From assembly GCA_014925825.1 (NCBI GenBank), contig JACGCK010000060.1, positions 62,001 through 126,000 of the forward strand: 64,000 nt of DNA, in the 5' to 3' direction. Shown one piece after another: positions 1 to 8,690 of this stretch. The position numbers and the translations under genes are program-made. The notes beneath the pieces are model-generated. The model saw only the letters and a program-made list of their open reading frames with translations, was not told where the DNA came from and searched no databases. The number at the start of each line of letters is the position of its first letter. The first letter of the stretch is position 1. This DNA is from Pholiota molesta. Lineage: Eukaryota; Basidiomycota; Agaricomycetes; Agaricales; Strophariaceae.

Positions 1-1
1 A

Positions 2-476
2 GGGTGGGCTTCGGAGCTCCGCCGCTATCTTGGGGGCATGCAGGACGACATCACGAAGGACACGGATATCATCGAATGGTGGCAGGTGAGTACTGCTACG
101 TCTGTTGACAGCGCCTTCAACTTACCGAATTCTTTAGAACCATGCTCAGCTGTTCCCGACGCTTGCGCGCATCGCGCTGGATGTACTTCCGTCACAAGCA
201 TCTGCCGTTCCTTGTGAACGCCTCTTTTCGGGTACGAAACAGATCGCGACGGACCGCCGAGCTCGTTTAGGAGGAGTAATATTCGAAGAACTTGCTATCA
301 TGAAGTCTGCATGGGGACCCGAGCTATACGATCTCGCGGCTTGGAACTCAGAGCAGGTTGAAGAGGCAAACGTATTCAATTTTGAGGAGATGCTCGATGA
401 CGACGTCGACTGCGCCGAATGGGATAAGGATATGGAACCTGACTACGACTACGACCTCTTAGAGAACGAGTATTAG
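2..476 (+). CDS. hAT transposase, C-terminal part (5' end outside window)
   Basis: Exon 2-85 encodes a stretch ending in DIIEWWQ. A 52-bp GT-AG intron (86-137, GTGAGT...TTTAG) follows, then exon 138-476 ends at TAG. The second exon starts NHAQLFPTLARIALDVLPS and includes PCERLFSGTKQIATDRRARL. These match the hAT C-terminal dimerisation region: the WW motif before the intron, then the serine/cysteine-ER-FS signature. The tail is very acidic (DDDVDCAEWDKD...). The reading frame is open to its stop, so this end is not visibly decayed. hAT transposases excise and insert DNA by a cut-and-paste DDE mechanism; the catalytic residues lie upstream, outside the window. Confidence 0.85.
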
Positions 477-690
477 CTTACTAGACGGCATTATTCTTAG
501 ATATATATCTTGATACCTCTACTTTACATGCACATAGTTTATTTCTGATACTACAGAGCCATTATAATGAAATTCCGAGGTGCTGAATGTCCTAAGCTTG
601 ACGGTCTTCACGGTCTCCGCGGTCTGTAACCAGTTGTCAACCAGTCTTTGAGAGGACCGGTTGAGACTGGTTTTTGCCGGTTGCAGGACT

Positions 691-730
691 GCACAAGACC
701 GATGTAAACCGGTTAACATCGGTCTTGTGC
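691..730. repeat. Near-perfect 40-bp palindrome in hAT end
   Basis: Two 15-bp arms, GCACAAGACCGATGT (691-705) and its exact reverse complement (716-730), flank a 10-bp centre that contains the palindrome AACCGGTT. A shorter outer pair (GACTGC near 687, GCAGTC near 738) extends it. It lies in the non-coding end of the hAT element and could be a cruciform-forming or transposase-binding subterminal motif; function is inferred only. Confidence 0.85.
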
Positions 731-825
731 GGTTTTTTGCAGTCTTTCAACCGTGGTTGACCGGTTGCGGTCTCGGTCTACGGAACTCGAGGCCGAAAAA
801 CCGGACCGGACCGGACCTCAGATCA

Positions 826-3162
826 CTACAGCCCGGTAATGAGGTCCAAAGAGACAGTTGCAAAAGGGCGCGCGGGGATATGAGCTGGGCGTAAGGCTCC
901 CATCTTCTTACGATGGTCGACCTTGATCTTTTGGCAGACGTCGCAAGTGGAAGAAAATTCAGCGGCATCCTTAGTTAGAGAACTCCAATAGAAGAGTTCT
1001 TGCAGCCGCGTGGTGAACCTTCTGGTTCCAGCATGAGCACTCTCATAAGGGGAATCATGGATCCATTTGAGTACGAAATTCACTTGTGAGCGCGGGACAC
1101 ACAATCGAGCACTCCAATCGGCGTCGAGGAAGTAAAGCAGACCATTAGGGTCCTTCCGGAAGTGCGAAGGGGTGATCACCGAGTGCGGGTTCGTAATTTC
1201 ATCCATGTATTTGGCCTTGAAGAATGGATCCTCGCGATAACCCTTAGCGAACTCCTGAATAAGATTCTCGTTCATGGACACGAGTAAATGTGACTTCTTA
1301 TTCCAGTCCTCCGCTGGCTCTAATGGACCTTTTTCGAAACCGACAGGATAGGTCCAATGATCATCCGTAGGAAAGGGCAGGGGATTCCCAGAGGTCTGTT
1401 CCAGTTCCGCGCTAGCTTTAGTTGCAGGAAAGTCCGGGATTTTCGCGAGACCTAGCTCTTCTTCTTCCTGTTTGGCCTTTTGCCTTCGAGTCATCAGGAG
1501 GACATTCTTTTCAATTACATCCTCCCAACAAGAAACGAAGAAGGCCGCCTTCACGGCAGGGGCATTGAACGAACGATCCTCCGCTTTCTGAGCTACGTCT
1601 CGCTTAGCTTCATCTTGGACAATGGTCTCTAGATCATCGCGGGCAGGAGAGTTGTGCGGTGGGACTCGAGGTAGTCGGGACAGAGGGTCCACGTTGGAAT
1701 GTACTCTTCCGGGTCGGTGGACAATATGCAGGCCCGGGAAGGCCGCGAATACCGCCCCCCACGCCGCTAACCTCCTGTTCGCATTCTCATACACGCGTGC
1801 CCATTGCAGGGCAGCGTGGTCCGTAACCAGAATGATCGTCTCGCCTTCAATGAAGGGTTGGAACCGGACGAGAGCCTCCTTAGCGCCGAGCGCTTCACGC
1901 TCAGTCGCGCTGTAGTTCCGTTCCGCGGGTTTCAAGGTACGGCTCCAGTAGCAGATGACACGCTCGACATGGACCAGAGTCTCATCAAAGGAATCTGCCC
2001 ACTCGTCCGGACAGGAGCGCTCGGAAACCTCCTTAACTAGGGCCGGGAACAGGGAAGGTACAGGCAGACCAGCTTGCCAGGCTTTATGCAGTTTGTCGTA
2101 AACCGGAGTGCCATGGAGATCGCCAACGCGCATTCGTTGAACTTGCTGTAGGCTGGCTCCCAGGGCGAAATCGGATGCATCAGTGTAAAGACGATAAGGT
2201 GCGCCCATCACAGGATGGCCGAGCACAGGGGCCGCAGCTAAAGCATCCTTAGCTTGTTGCCACGCGATCTCGTGTTCCGCCTCCCAGCGCCAACGGGCGC
2301 CTTTCCGAAACAGCGCGAACAGAGGCGAAGCGATAAAGGAGTAAAAAGGAATGTATTGTGAGAAGTAAACTACCATGCCCAAGAACTTTTGGAGGTCGGA
2401 GGCGTTACGGGGTCGTTCCAAGTCCAAGATGGCGGAGACCTTCTCCTTGTGCGTGGAGAGGCCCAGACGAGAAACTTTTTGGCCAAGCAAAAGAATGGAA
2501 GAGTACCCAATGAAGCATTTGGGCGGCGACAAGGTGATTCCCGCGGCAGCGATAGCACCGAGGACTTTATCCAGATGTACGAGGTGCTCGTCCCAATCTC
2601 TCGAGAATACAACAATGTCGTCAATGTATACCAACGCGAACAGCCAGAGGAAGGGCGACAGCACGCCTTGCATGATGCGCTGGAAAATGGAGGGGCCGTT
2701 GCGCAGCCCAAATGGCATTCGCTTAAATTGCCAAAGCCCTAGATGGCAACGAAAGGCGGTTCGCTCTTTATGCTCCTCCGCCATCTCGAGCTGGGTAAAA
2801 CCTGCAAGAGCGTCGAAAGATGATAGCACTTGGGAGCCTGACAAAGCCTGAATGATTTCACTCTGTCGAGGGATAGGGAATTCATCCGGTATCGTTTGGG
2901 CATTGAGCTTCCGATAATCCACGACCAGTCGAGGCTTGCCGTTACGATAAACGACCACTACAGGGAAGCCCCAAGGGCTAGAGGAGGGCTCAATGACACC
3001 CGCCTCAAACCAAGCGTTTACTTGCTTATCGATAACTTCCCGCTTTGCCGGCGAAGCTCCGTACATGGGTACCGATATGGGTTTCGTGCCGGGCTTCAAA
3101 GGAACTTCGACCCGGGCTGAGACGTGTCCCAAACGGCCGTCGACTCCGAACGCCTGGTGGTT
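826..3162 (-). pseudogene. Ty3 Pol: reverse transcriptase, RNase H, truncated integrase
   Basis: About 780 codons. In order from the N-terminus they show RT (PFGLRNGPSIFQ, catalytic LVYIDDIVVFS), RNase H (RLYTDASDFALGASLQQ, later ILVTDHAALQW), a linker and the integrase HHCC zinc region (HAGTRRFTTRLQELFYW, then CDVCQKIK). The frame ends at SLDLITGL, just after the first catalytic Asp of the integrase core; its stop codon (826-828) is the last three bases of the inserted hAT. The conserved pol frame runs upstream of the first possible start codon to a TAG at 3163-3165, so it must normally be entered from the gag-protease frame. Integrase loss makes this copy non-functional. Confidence 0.9.
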
Positions 3163-6100
3163 CTACGGAGCACTTCCTGTAGGCGAGGCAAAACTTCGTT
3201 AGGAATATCAGGGCCCAGGTTTACAAGATTGGTAACGTCCCCGAACAGAGGGTCATCAGGCACTGCTGAAGTCTTAGGACCCCACTGATCATCGCCGTCC
3301 AGTTGATCATCATTCGGCCGAGGGGCGGCGGATGCAGACGCGAGATCTTGTTCTCGCAAGGTGCTACCTATGACGGTTTTTAAGGACTCCGCTGAGGCGG
3401 CATACTTAGCGAAGTCATCCCCGGTCGGATTATCAAAGCTCTCAGGTCGTTTGAGGTATCCGACCACATCGCCAGTTCGAATGTACCACGGACGCGGACT
3501 AGGGTTGGCGATAGGTATGTAGGGATGCGCGGTGTTTATCCAAGTAGTCGGAGCGGCCAGGATGTCCGAAGTATCCGTGCCAATGACTATTTTCTCTACT
3601 ATCCATTCCTTTTCGTCACCGAAAGCTCCTTCGATTCTCACGTTGTGCACCGAACCAGGGGAGATTAGGACATCCTCTGCAGCAGTTACTACCGCCTCCT
3701 TGGTGTCAAATTTGGCTTTGGCTTTGCCGCGGCGGACGGCTCGAGAACGCACAAAGGATTGAGATGTGAACGCTTGGCGGATGTCGAACCCAAGTTCGAC
3801 GCTTAACGCAGACGAAGCGTTAATGGTAAGGGCAGAGCTCCCGTGGCCGACTCGGACTTCACTCCGACCGGAGGCGTAACGCTCCAGCCCCAATTCGTAG
3901 GTGGTTTGGAAGTCTTCACCAATAAGCAGAGGCACTCTCATTCCTCTGACAACGTACGCTTCAAGTTCAAAGCTAATGACGGAGCCATCCGAGGCGACCA
4001 CGTACAAGGTTGTACGAACATACCCAAGGACCTTAGCATTACCTGTTAGGTGGTACAGTTTCATGCGAAGGCCCTCCTTTAACTTCGGCAGGTCAGGAAT
4101 GGAATTGTAGAACTCCTCCGACATGAGAGTGATATCTGCGCCAGAATCCATTCGGGCGTCCAGATCTTCTTCGTCCAAAGAGTGCACCTTAGCGCGAATT
4201 TGCAACGCCCGCGAACCTAATGAACCGAGGCCTTCCGGAAGGGAACGGCCCTTCTTGGCGACGATGATTTTCGAGGAGGGGCTGCTCTCGGTGGTTGGAT
4301 CATCGAGAGTAGAGTCTAAACTCCCTCCCTCAGAGGACCCAACGTCACCGGGAACGCCCTCACTCTCAGTAATCGTCTTCGGGGCAATGTTCTGTCGGGA
4401 CTTCAGCTTCTGTCGACGAATGGCGCGCGGAATACGGAACTCGCTCTCGCGAAACTTCTCTTTCCCTTTATGTTTAGCTTCAGCTTCTAGGCGACGACGG
4501 ACGTTGCGATTCAAATCACTCTTCATAGTTGCATGAAGTGCGAAGGCGCCGGTTTTCTTTGCGTCGATTACATAGGCTTCCTTAACATTGTCCATTTCCT
4601 CAGTTTTCTCGTTATAAGCAGAAGAAGTGGCCGAGGCCTTGGATTCAACAATCATAGCTAAGTATTCCCGGTCCCATTCCTTCTCCTGCTCTGGATCCCA
4701 GTCGACATGTATCATATTAGCGCTACGTAAAGTCTGGAATCGCCCGAAATGAGCGCAATCCCTGTAGAAGTGTTTGGGACTGGTGCAGATGAAGCAGCTC
4801 CCATTCGGTAAGCGGTCGCTCGTCACGGAGTCATCCCTAGCAAACGAGTAGCCATCTATGGTTCGACCTTCCGGGAATTTAGAGGATCGAGGCTTGATCG
4901 GTCCTTTCCTAGAAGTCGCGGCATACGCGTCCTTCCTTTCCTCCTCCTCGTCCGAAGTAGTTTCATCTCCTTCACTGGATTCGGTCTCTTCGTCACGCCG
5001 TTCGACCGCGTTGGCAATGCGACGTTTGAAGGAGGAGCCAGAATTGCCTTTAGAAAAGGAGCTAGGCTTGTGAGAGGAGACGGCTGGTTGCCGGAGGCTC
5101 TCGTTGAGGATGTACTGGCTTTCGAGAGATTTGCCCATGCGAGAAGCTACCTTTAGGAGTTCGAGGATAGTTGGGCAAGCTTCCTCATTGAGAGTGGCTC
5201 CCCATTCCACGGGTTGAGTACGCAGTACACGAGAAACCGCGCTGCGGCCATCCGGATCCGCATCGTACAGGAACGAGTGATAACGAATGCGTCGCTGAAT
5301 GAAGTCCAACGGGGATTCCCTGGTGTGACTGGCTTGGCGGAAGCGCATTTCTTCGAATTCCTGAGTACGTTCTCTAACCCAAGTTTCGTCGAGGAATTGG
5401 TTACGGATCGCAGCGAGCATGTAATCCCAATGCTGACTGAAATAGACTTGCTCCGCAACGGGGAGGGCTTCCCACCAACTTTTCGCGCCTCCAGTCCACT
5501 TGTAGGAAGCGACGTGAGCAATGTCGCGTTTCATTCGTTCCCCTAGGCGAGCGAAGCCCGCCATCTCAGAAAGGTAGTCGATGACGGTTTTACCCCGGCC
5601 ATCCCAGGAAGGTAAGCTGGAGAGATTCAGTTTGGGATTGACCTGCCACTCGCTGGATCCGTTGCCAGCAGCGCCTCCATTACCGCCTCCTCCACCGCCT
5701 CCTCCTCCGCCGCCTCCTCCACCGCCTCCTCCTCCGCCGCCGCCTCCTCCACCGTGACCTCCGTTAGGATTCGGGTCTCGAGGCGGGTAAGGGTCCCGAG
5801 GCGGGTAGTAGGGGCCTGGGCCTCCGCCGCCGCCGCCGCCACCGCCACCGCCTCCACCGCCTCCTCCGCCGCCGCCGCCTTTTCCCACATGAGGATCATT
5901 AGGAAAGATAGACGGGGGCTGGTTGAATTTATAACTGGTCCAGCCGTTAGTAGGCGGAGAGGAGTCGGACAAGGCAGGCTTGAAGTGAGAGGTGGCAAGC
6001 GCCGAAGGCGAGACGGGTATGATACCGCGCTGGGTCACTAATGGCCCCCCAGATGACGGCGCGGGCACCTTTGGTTCCATAGCGACAGGAGGGAGGATAG

Positions 6101-7595
6101 GGAATTTTCCCATCCCAGGCAACGAGGACACGGCGTGAGTTCGAGCGATACTCGAAATCGAAGCGGGGGCGGCAGGAGCCTCCTTGGAATTGTTGAGCGA
6201 ACGGTTGGCTAGGAGCCCACTGATGGCATCTGCGACTTGATCGACACCGGCCGCTGCACCAGGGGCATAGTAGTCGTTCTCCACCGAATTTCGGTAGGCT
6301 TGGCGCTCGGACAGCGCTCTGTTCGGGGCCGCTACCGCGGGCGAATACGCCTTCCGCACATAGGGCATGTCCTTGATTCCAGGTCGGCCGAGCGAACGTT
6401 GCCGATCAGCTAGCTTCCCTGCTGCGGCCCTTGTGTTGTCGTCCAACAAGCTGTTCAAGTCTCGACGGGATGCCAAGTGAGTTATGACTCCGAGGGGCGA
6501 TTGCGTAAGGTATTTTTCACGCTCATCCGCGTTAGTGGAGTTGTAAGAAGAGACAGATTCGGCCTCGTCGTAGGTCAGGAATTGCTTTCGGACACGATTG
6601 AATAATTTCTTGCAGTGGCGCACGGCGATGCGACACCTCTCTTGAAGGATAGGAACGGTGAGGACCATTTCCGTAGGGTTGTCGTGCCATGCTAGTAAAC
6701 GTAACATAGCGAAGTTCGGATCGATGGTGAATACGGCCTTGGTATCTTCACGCAGGAATTCCGCTAAGCCTTGTATTACTTGGGACAAAGCGATGATAGT
6801 GTGACCGAAGGAGAGGAGGCGGGCGGGCAATACCGAGTAGAAGGTATTATCAGCTCCATCGTACGGTACCAAGTCGTGGGCTGAGAATCTGTACTCCGCG
6901 AATGAAGCTACAGCGGAGGGCAAGTCCTCCCACAAGAACTGATTATGCGGGAGGGTCCAACGAAAGACAACGTCACGAAGCTCCATGCATTCCTCGGGTG
7001 TTCGACCAGGCAGGTAACCGTCGATCGCGCCGAACTCGTGCAACGGGTCTATGTCGGTACTGGGGTCGTACCGTGCATGGTATTTGAGCACCGACCAATG
7101 CAAAGGTTCGATGTACAAGTCCAAGTGAGTAGCTTGGTCAATTCCATCGAAGACGCGGGGAAAGGGTGCGACCATGCCCTCGGCATCTCGTCCGTTGATG
7201 GTGTTCTCGGACTCAGAAGGAGTCACCAAGGAAGTAAGAGACGGAGCGCTGGAGCTGGCTCTAGAGAGAGGTGTATGGTACCTCTCCGGAACGCGGAGCG
7301 AACCCAAACCCTCATCGCCTCCAGTGCCTACGGCTTCCGGATTTGCGAGAGTAAGGATGGGTTCACCTAACTTCAACGGAGAAGGGTTACCGGGAGGGGA
7401 AGCGTCACGGTCCGGAACTTCTTGGATAGTGACTCGCTTCGACGTCTTGTTGGAGTTGTAGGAAACGGGCTCCGAATTGGCATCGTAGGCGGCTGAACGC
7501 GAGTTGTTGGTGGTCCTCGGGCGAGGGATATTGGAAGGTAGCGAAGCGACGGACGCGCGATCCTTGTCCTTGGAAGCAGACGAAGAGCGAGCCAT
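3096..7595 (-). CDS. Ty3 Gag with CCHC knuckle and aspartic protease
   Basis: A 1499-codon ORF starting at the first ATG after the leader. The N-terminal half is Gag-like, with an unusual low-complexity centre of two poly-glycine runs flanking a Pro/Tyr/Arg segment. A retrotransposon-gag type region follows (SWWEALP, FLDETWVRERTQEFE). Next are one zinc knuckle, CFICTSPKHFYRDC (C-x2-C-x4-H-x4-C), and an aspartic protease with the catalytic triplet in RMDSGADITLMS and a later LLIGEDF flap/end region. The last residues after EVLR are out of frame with the conserved pol sequence. No internal stop is seen. Cytoplasmic virus-like particle assembly and polyprotein cleavage are the known roles of these domains. 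Confidence 0.88.
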   Translation of the reverse strand: MARSSSASKDKDRASVASLPSNIPRPRTTNNSRSAAYDANSEPVSYNSNKTSKRVTIQEVPDRDASPPGNPSPLKLGEPILTLANPEAVGTGGDEGLGSLRVPERYHTPLSRASSSAPSLTSLVTPSESENTINGRDAEGMVAPFPRVFDGIDQATHLDLYIEPLHWSVLKYHARYDPSTDIDPLHEFGAIDGYLPGRTPEECMELRDVVFRWTLPHNQFLWEDLPSAVASFAEYRFSAHDLVPYDGADNTFYSVLPARLLSFGHTIIALSQVIQGLAEFLREDTKAVFTIDPNFAMLRLLAWHDNPTEMVLTVPILQERCRIAVRHCKKLFNRVRKQFLTYDEAESVSSYNSTNADEREKYLTQSPLGVITHLASRRDLNSLLDDNTRAAAGKLADRQRSLGRPGIKDMPYVRKAYSPAVAAPNRALSERQAYRNSVENDYYAPGAAAGVDQVADAISGLLANRSLNNSKEAPAAPASISSIARTHAVSSLPGMGKFPILPPVAMEPKVPAPSSGGPLVTQRGIIPVSPSALATSHFKPALSDSSPPTNGWTSYKFNQPPSIFPNDPHVGKGGGGGGGGGGGGGGGGGGGGPGPYYPPRDPYPPRDPNPNGGHGGGGGGGGGGGGGGGGGGGGGGGGNGGAAGNGSSEWQVNPKLNLSSLPSWDGRGKTVIDYLSEMAGFARLGERMKRDIAHVASYKWTGGAKSWWEALPVAEQVYFSQHWDYMLAAIRNQFLDETWVRERTQEFEEMRFRQASHTRESPLDFIQRRIRYHSFLYDADPDGRSAVSRVLRTQPVEWGATLNEEACPTILELLKVASRMGKSLESQYILNESLRQPAVSSHKPSSFSKGNSGSSFKRRIANAVERRDEETESSEGDETTSDEEEERKDAYAATSRKGPIKPRSSKFPEGRTIDGYSFARDDSVTSDRLPNGSCFICTSPKHFYRDCAHFGRFQTLRSANMIHVDWDPEQEKEWDREYLAMIVESKASATSSAYNEKTEEMDNVKEAYVIDAKKTGAFALHATMKSDLNRNVRRRLEAEAKHKGKEKFRESEFRIPRAIRRQKLKSRQNIAPKTITESEGVPGDVGSSEGGSLDSTLDDPTTESSPSSKIIVAKKGRSLPEGLGSLGSRALQIRAKVHSLDEEDLDARMDSGADITLMSEEFYNSIPDLPKLKEGLRMKLYHLTGNAKVLGYVRTTLYVVASDGSVISFELEAYVVRGMRVPLLIGEDFQTTYELGLERYASGRSEVRVGHGSSALTINASSALSVELGFDIRQAFTSQSFVRSRAVRRGKAKAKFDTKEAVVTAAEDVLISPGSVHNVRIEGAFGDEKEWIVEKIVIGTDTSDILAAPTTWINTAHPYIPIANPSPRPWYIRTGDVVGYLKRPESFDNPTGDDFAKYAASAESLKTVIGSTLREQDLASASAAPRPNDDQLDGDDQWGPKTSAVPDDPLFGDVTNLVNLGPDIPNEVLPRLQEVLRRTTRRSESTAVWDTSQPGSKFL
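5683..5880 (-). repeat. GGN trinucleotide tracts encoding two poly-glycine runs in Gag
   Basis: On the plus strand these are CCN repeats (about 5820-5880 and 5683-5757). Each encodes more than 20 consecutive glycines on the minus strand, separated by a short Pro/Tyr/Asn-rich segment containing PPRDPYPPRDPNPNGG. Mixed CCT/CCG/CCA codons suggest an older, stabilised microsatellite rather than a recent pure expansion. Confidence 0.85.
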
Positions 7596-8307
7596 AGTGG
7601 GTGCTGTCGAAAGATAGAGAGAAAGGATAATGGTCCGTTCCCCCTTTTATAGAGCCGCCAGTACAGGGGGTTTGGGCATAGCTCCAATCGCAGGGGAGAT
7701 CGATTATGTAGACTGAAATTTTCCAGGGAGATCTTGAAACGAACTGGGTGCGCGCCGACTACGGAAGATGTTCTTCCGGAAGGTTCGACGAGTCTTCACG
7801 TCGGTAGCACATGGCTCGAGTGTCGTAGAATAGGGTGAGATTACGATGGCGAAAAGTATTTCCATCCGACGGAAGTATTTTTCGGGAAAAGGAGCCGCCG
7901 GCGGGATAAGAAACTTGACGCGCCTAGGGCGTCTCGGATAGAGGGCAAGACGAGCCTAAGGTAGCTGTCTTCTTGGAGAGAGAGGGCAGGTGTAGGAAGG
8001 TTTCCGCTAGAGCGGGCAAGTCGAGGAGAGGGAGGACTTTCCGCGTAGGCAGTAGTCCTCGATCCCTCCATGGCTCTCCGCTCGCACAGTACCTGATGAT
8101 ACAATCGCCCCCCTGTCCGTGGAGTAGAAGATCCGTCCGGCGGGAGATATTGGAAAGGCGAGGTCGATTGATTTCCGCTGTAGGAGGGTGGAAGTGGAGA
8201 GGGATAATCGGAAGCGCCGAAACGCTTGATCATCGATCCCTCCGTTTCCTCCACTCCTGAGCAGTATCCTTCGACGGGGCAGGACTCCAGGCACACGACA
8301 ACTGGAG

Positions 8308-8325
8308 TCCGCGGTGCCCCCACCA
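8308..8325 (-). other. Putative tRNA primer-binding site of the Ty3 element
   Basis: One base inside the LTR end, the minus strand reads TGGTGGGGGCACCGCGG. It begins with TGG, the complement of a tRNA CCA end, at the position expected for minus-strand priming. I cannot assign the tRNA from the sequence alone. Confidence 0.6.
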
Positions 8326-8326
8326 T

Positions 8327-8690
8327 TGTGACGTCCAGCGTATAATGTACTCAGTGTGCGTGAAGGGAAGCGACACGTCTCTTCGAGTGACGCGGTCGCT
8401 TCGTGTCCTGTGTCTCTGGTCTTGAGGCTGTGTGACCCTCAGCAGGGAAGCAGTTACTGGGTGCTTAGCCGGCGAGGGTAAGAGAGAGCGGCTCTTCAGC
8501 CGAGAGCGCGACGCGCGGTGAGCAAGACGAGAGATATCATAATAGTAAGCTAAAGGAATACATGATGTTACCGTAGACTAAGAGTATGTACGAGTAAATA
8601 AGGGTAAACATCACGTGCAACAAGAGATAAGATAAGATAGGCCAGCTGGATAGGTCTTGCATACGTTGAAGTGGTGACCCCGGCGTCACA
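8327..8690 (-). repeat. 5' LTR of the Ty3 element (364 bp)
   Basis: On the minus strand it starts TGTGACGCCGGGG and ends GGACGTCACA, so the ends form the 7-bp inverted pair TGTGACG/CGTCACA with canonical TG...CA. Its position directly outside the primer-binding site supports the call. The partner LTR is outside the window, so age cannot be estimated from LTR divergence here. Confidence 0.82.

Larger units (their letters stand above)
1..828 (+). mobile_element. hAT-family DNA transposon, 3' end
   Basis: This is the 3' portion of a hAT element. It holds the last two exons of the transposase and about 350 bp of non-coding end. The outer end appears to be position 828: read on the minus strand the terminus begins TAGTGATCTGAGGTCCGG, a hAT-like start. 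Directly outside lies CAGCCCGG (829-836), which would be the 8-bp target duplication expected for hAT. The subterminal region (650-828) is rich in CCGGT/ACCGG motifs. The left end lies outside the window, so the partner inverted repeat and second target copy cannot be seen. Beyond 828 the sequence is Ty3 integrase. Confidence 0.75.
829..8690 (-). mobile_element. Ty3/gypsy LTR retrotransposon, truncated in integrase by hAT insertion
   Basis: Read on the minus strand the element runs LTR (8690-8327), primer-binding site, leader, gag-protease ORF (7595-3096) and pol ORF (to about 829). Pol stops within the integrase core exactly where the hAT terminus begins. The domain order protease, RT, RNase H, integrase is diagnostic of Ty3/gypsy. 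The remaining integrase and the 3' LTR should lie left of the hAT element, outside the window. The 5-bp target flank at the visible end would be TATAC (8691-8695). Confidence 0.9.

Noticed and set aside
2375..2851. 158-codon plus-strand ORF opposite the reverse transcriptase
   Set aside because: Antisense shadow of the RT frame; no independent domain.
5214..6041. ORFs of 95-110 codons on the plus strand opposite the Ty3 gag
   Set aside because: Shadows of the minus-strand gag-protease frame, including the antisense of the poly-glycine codons.
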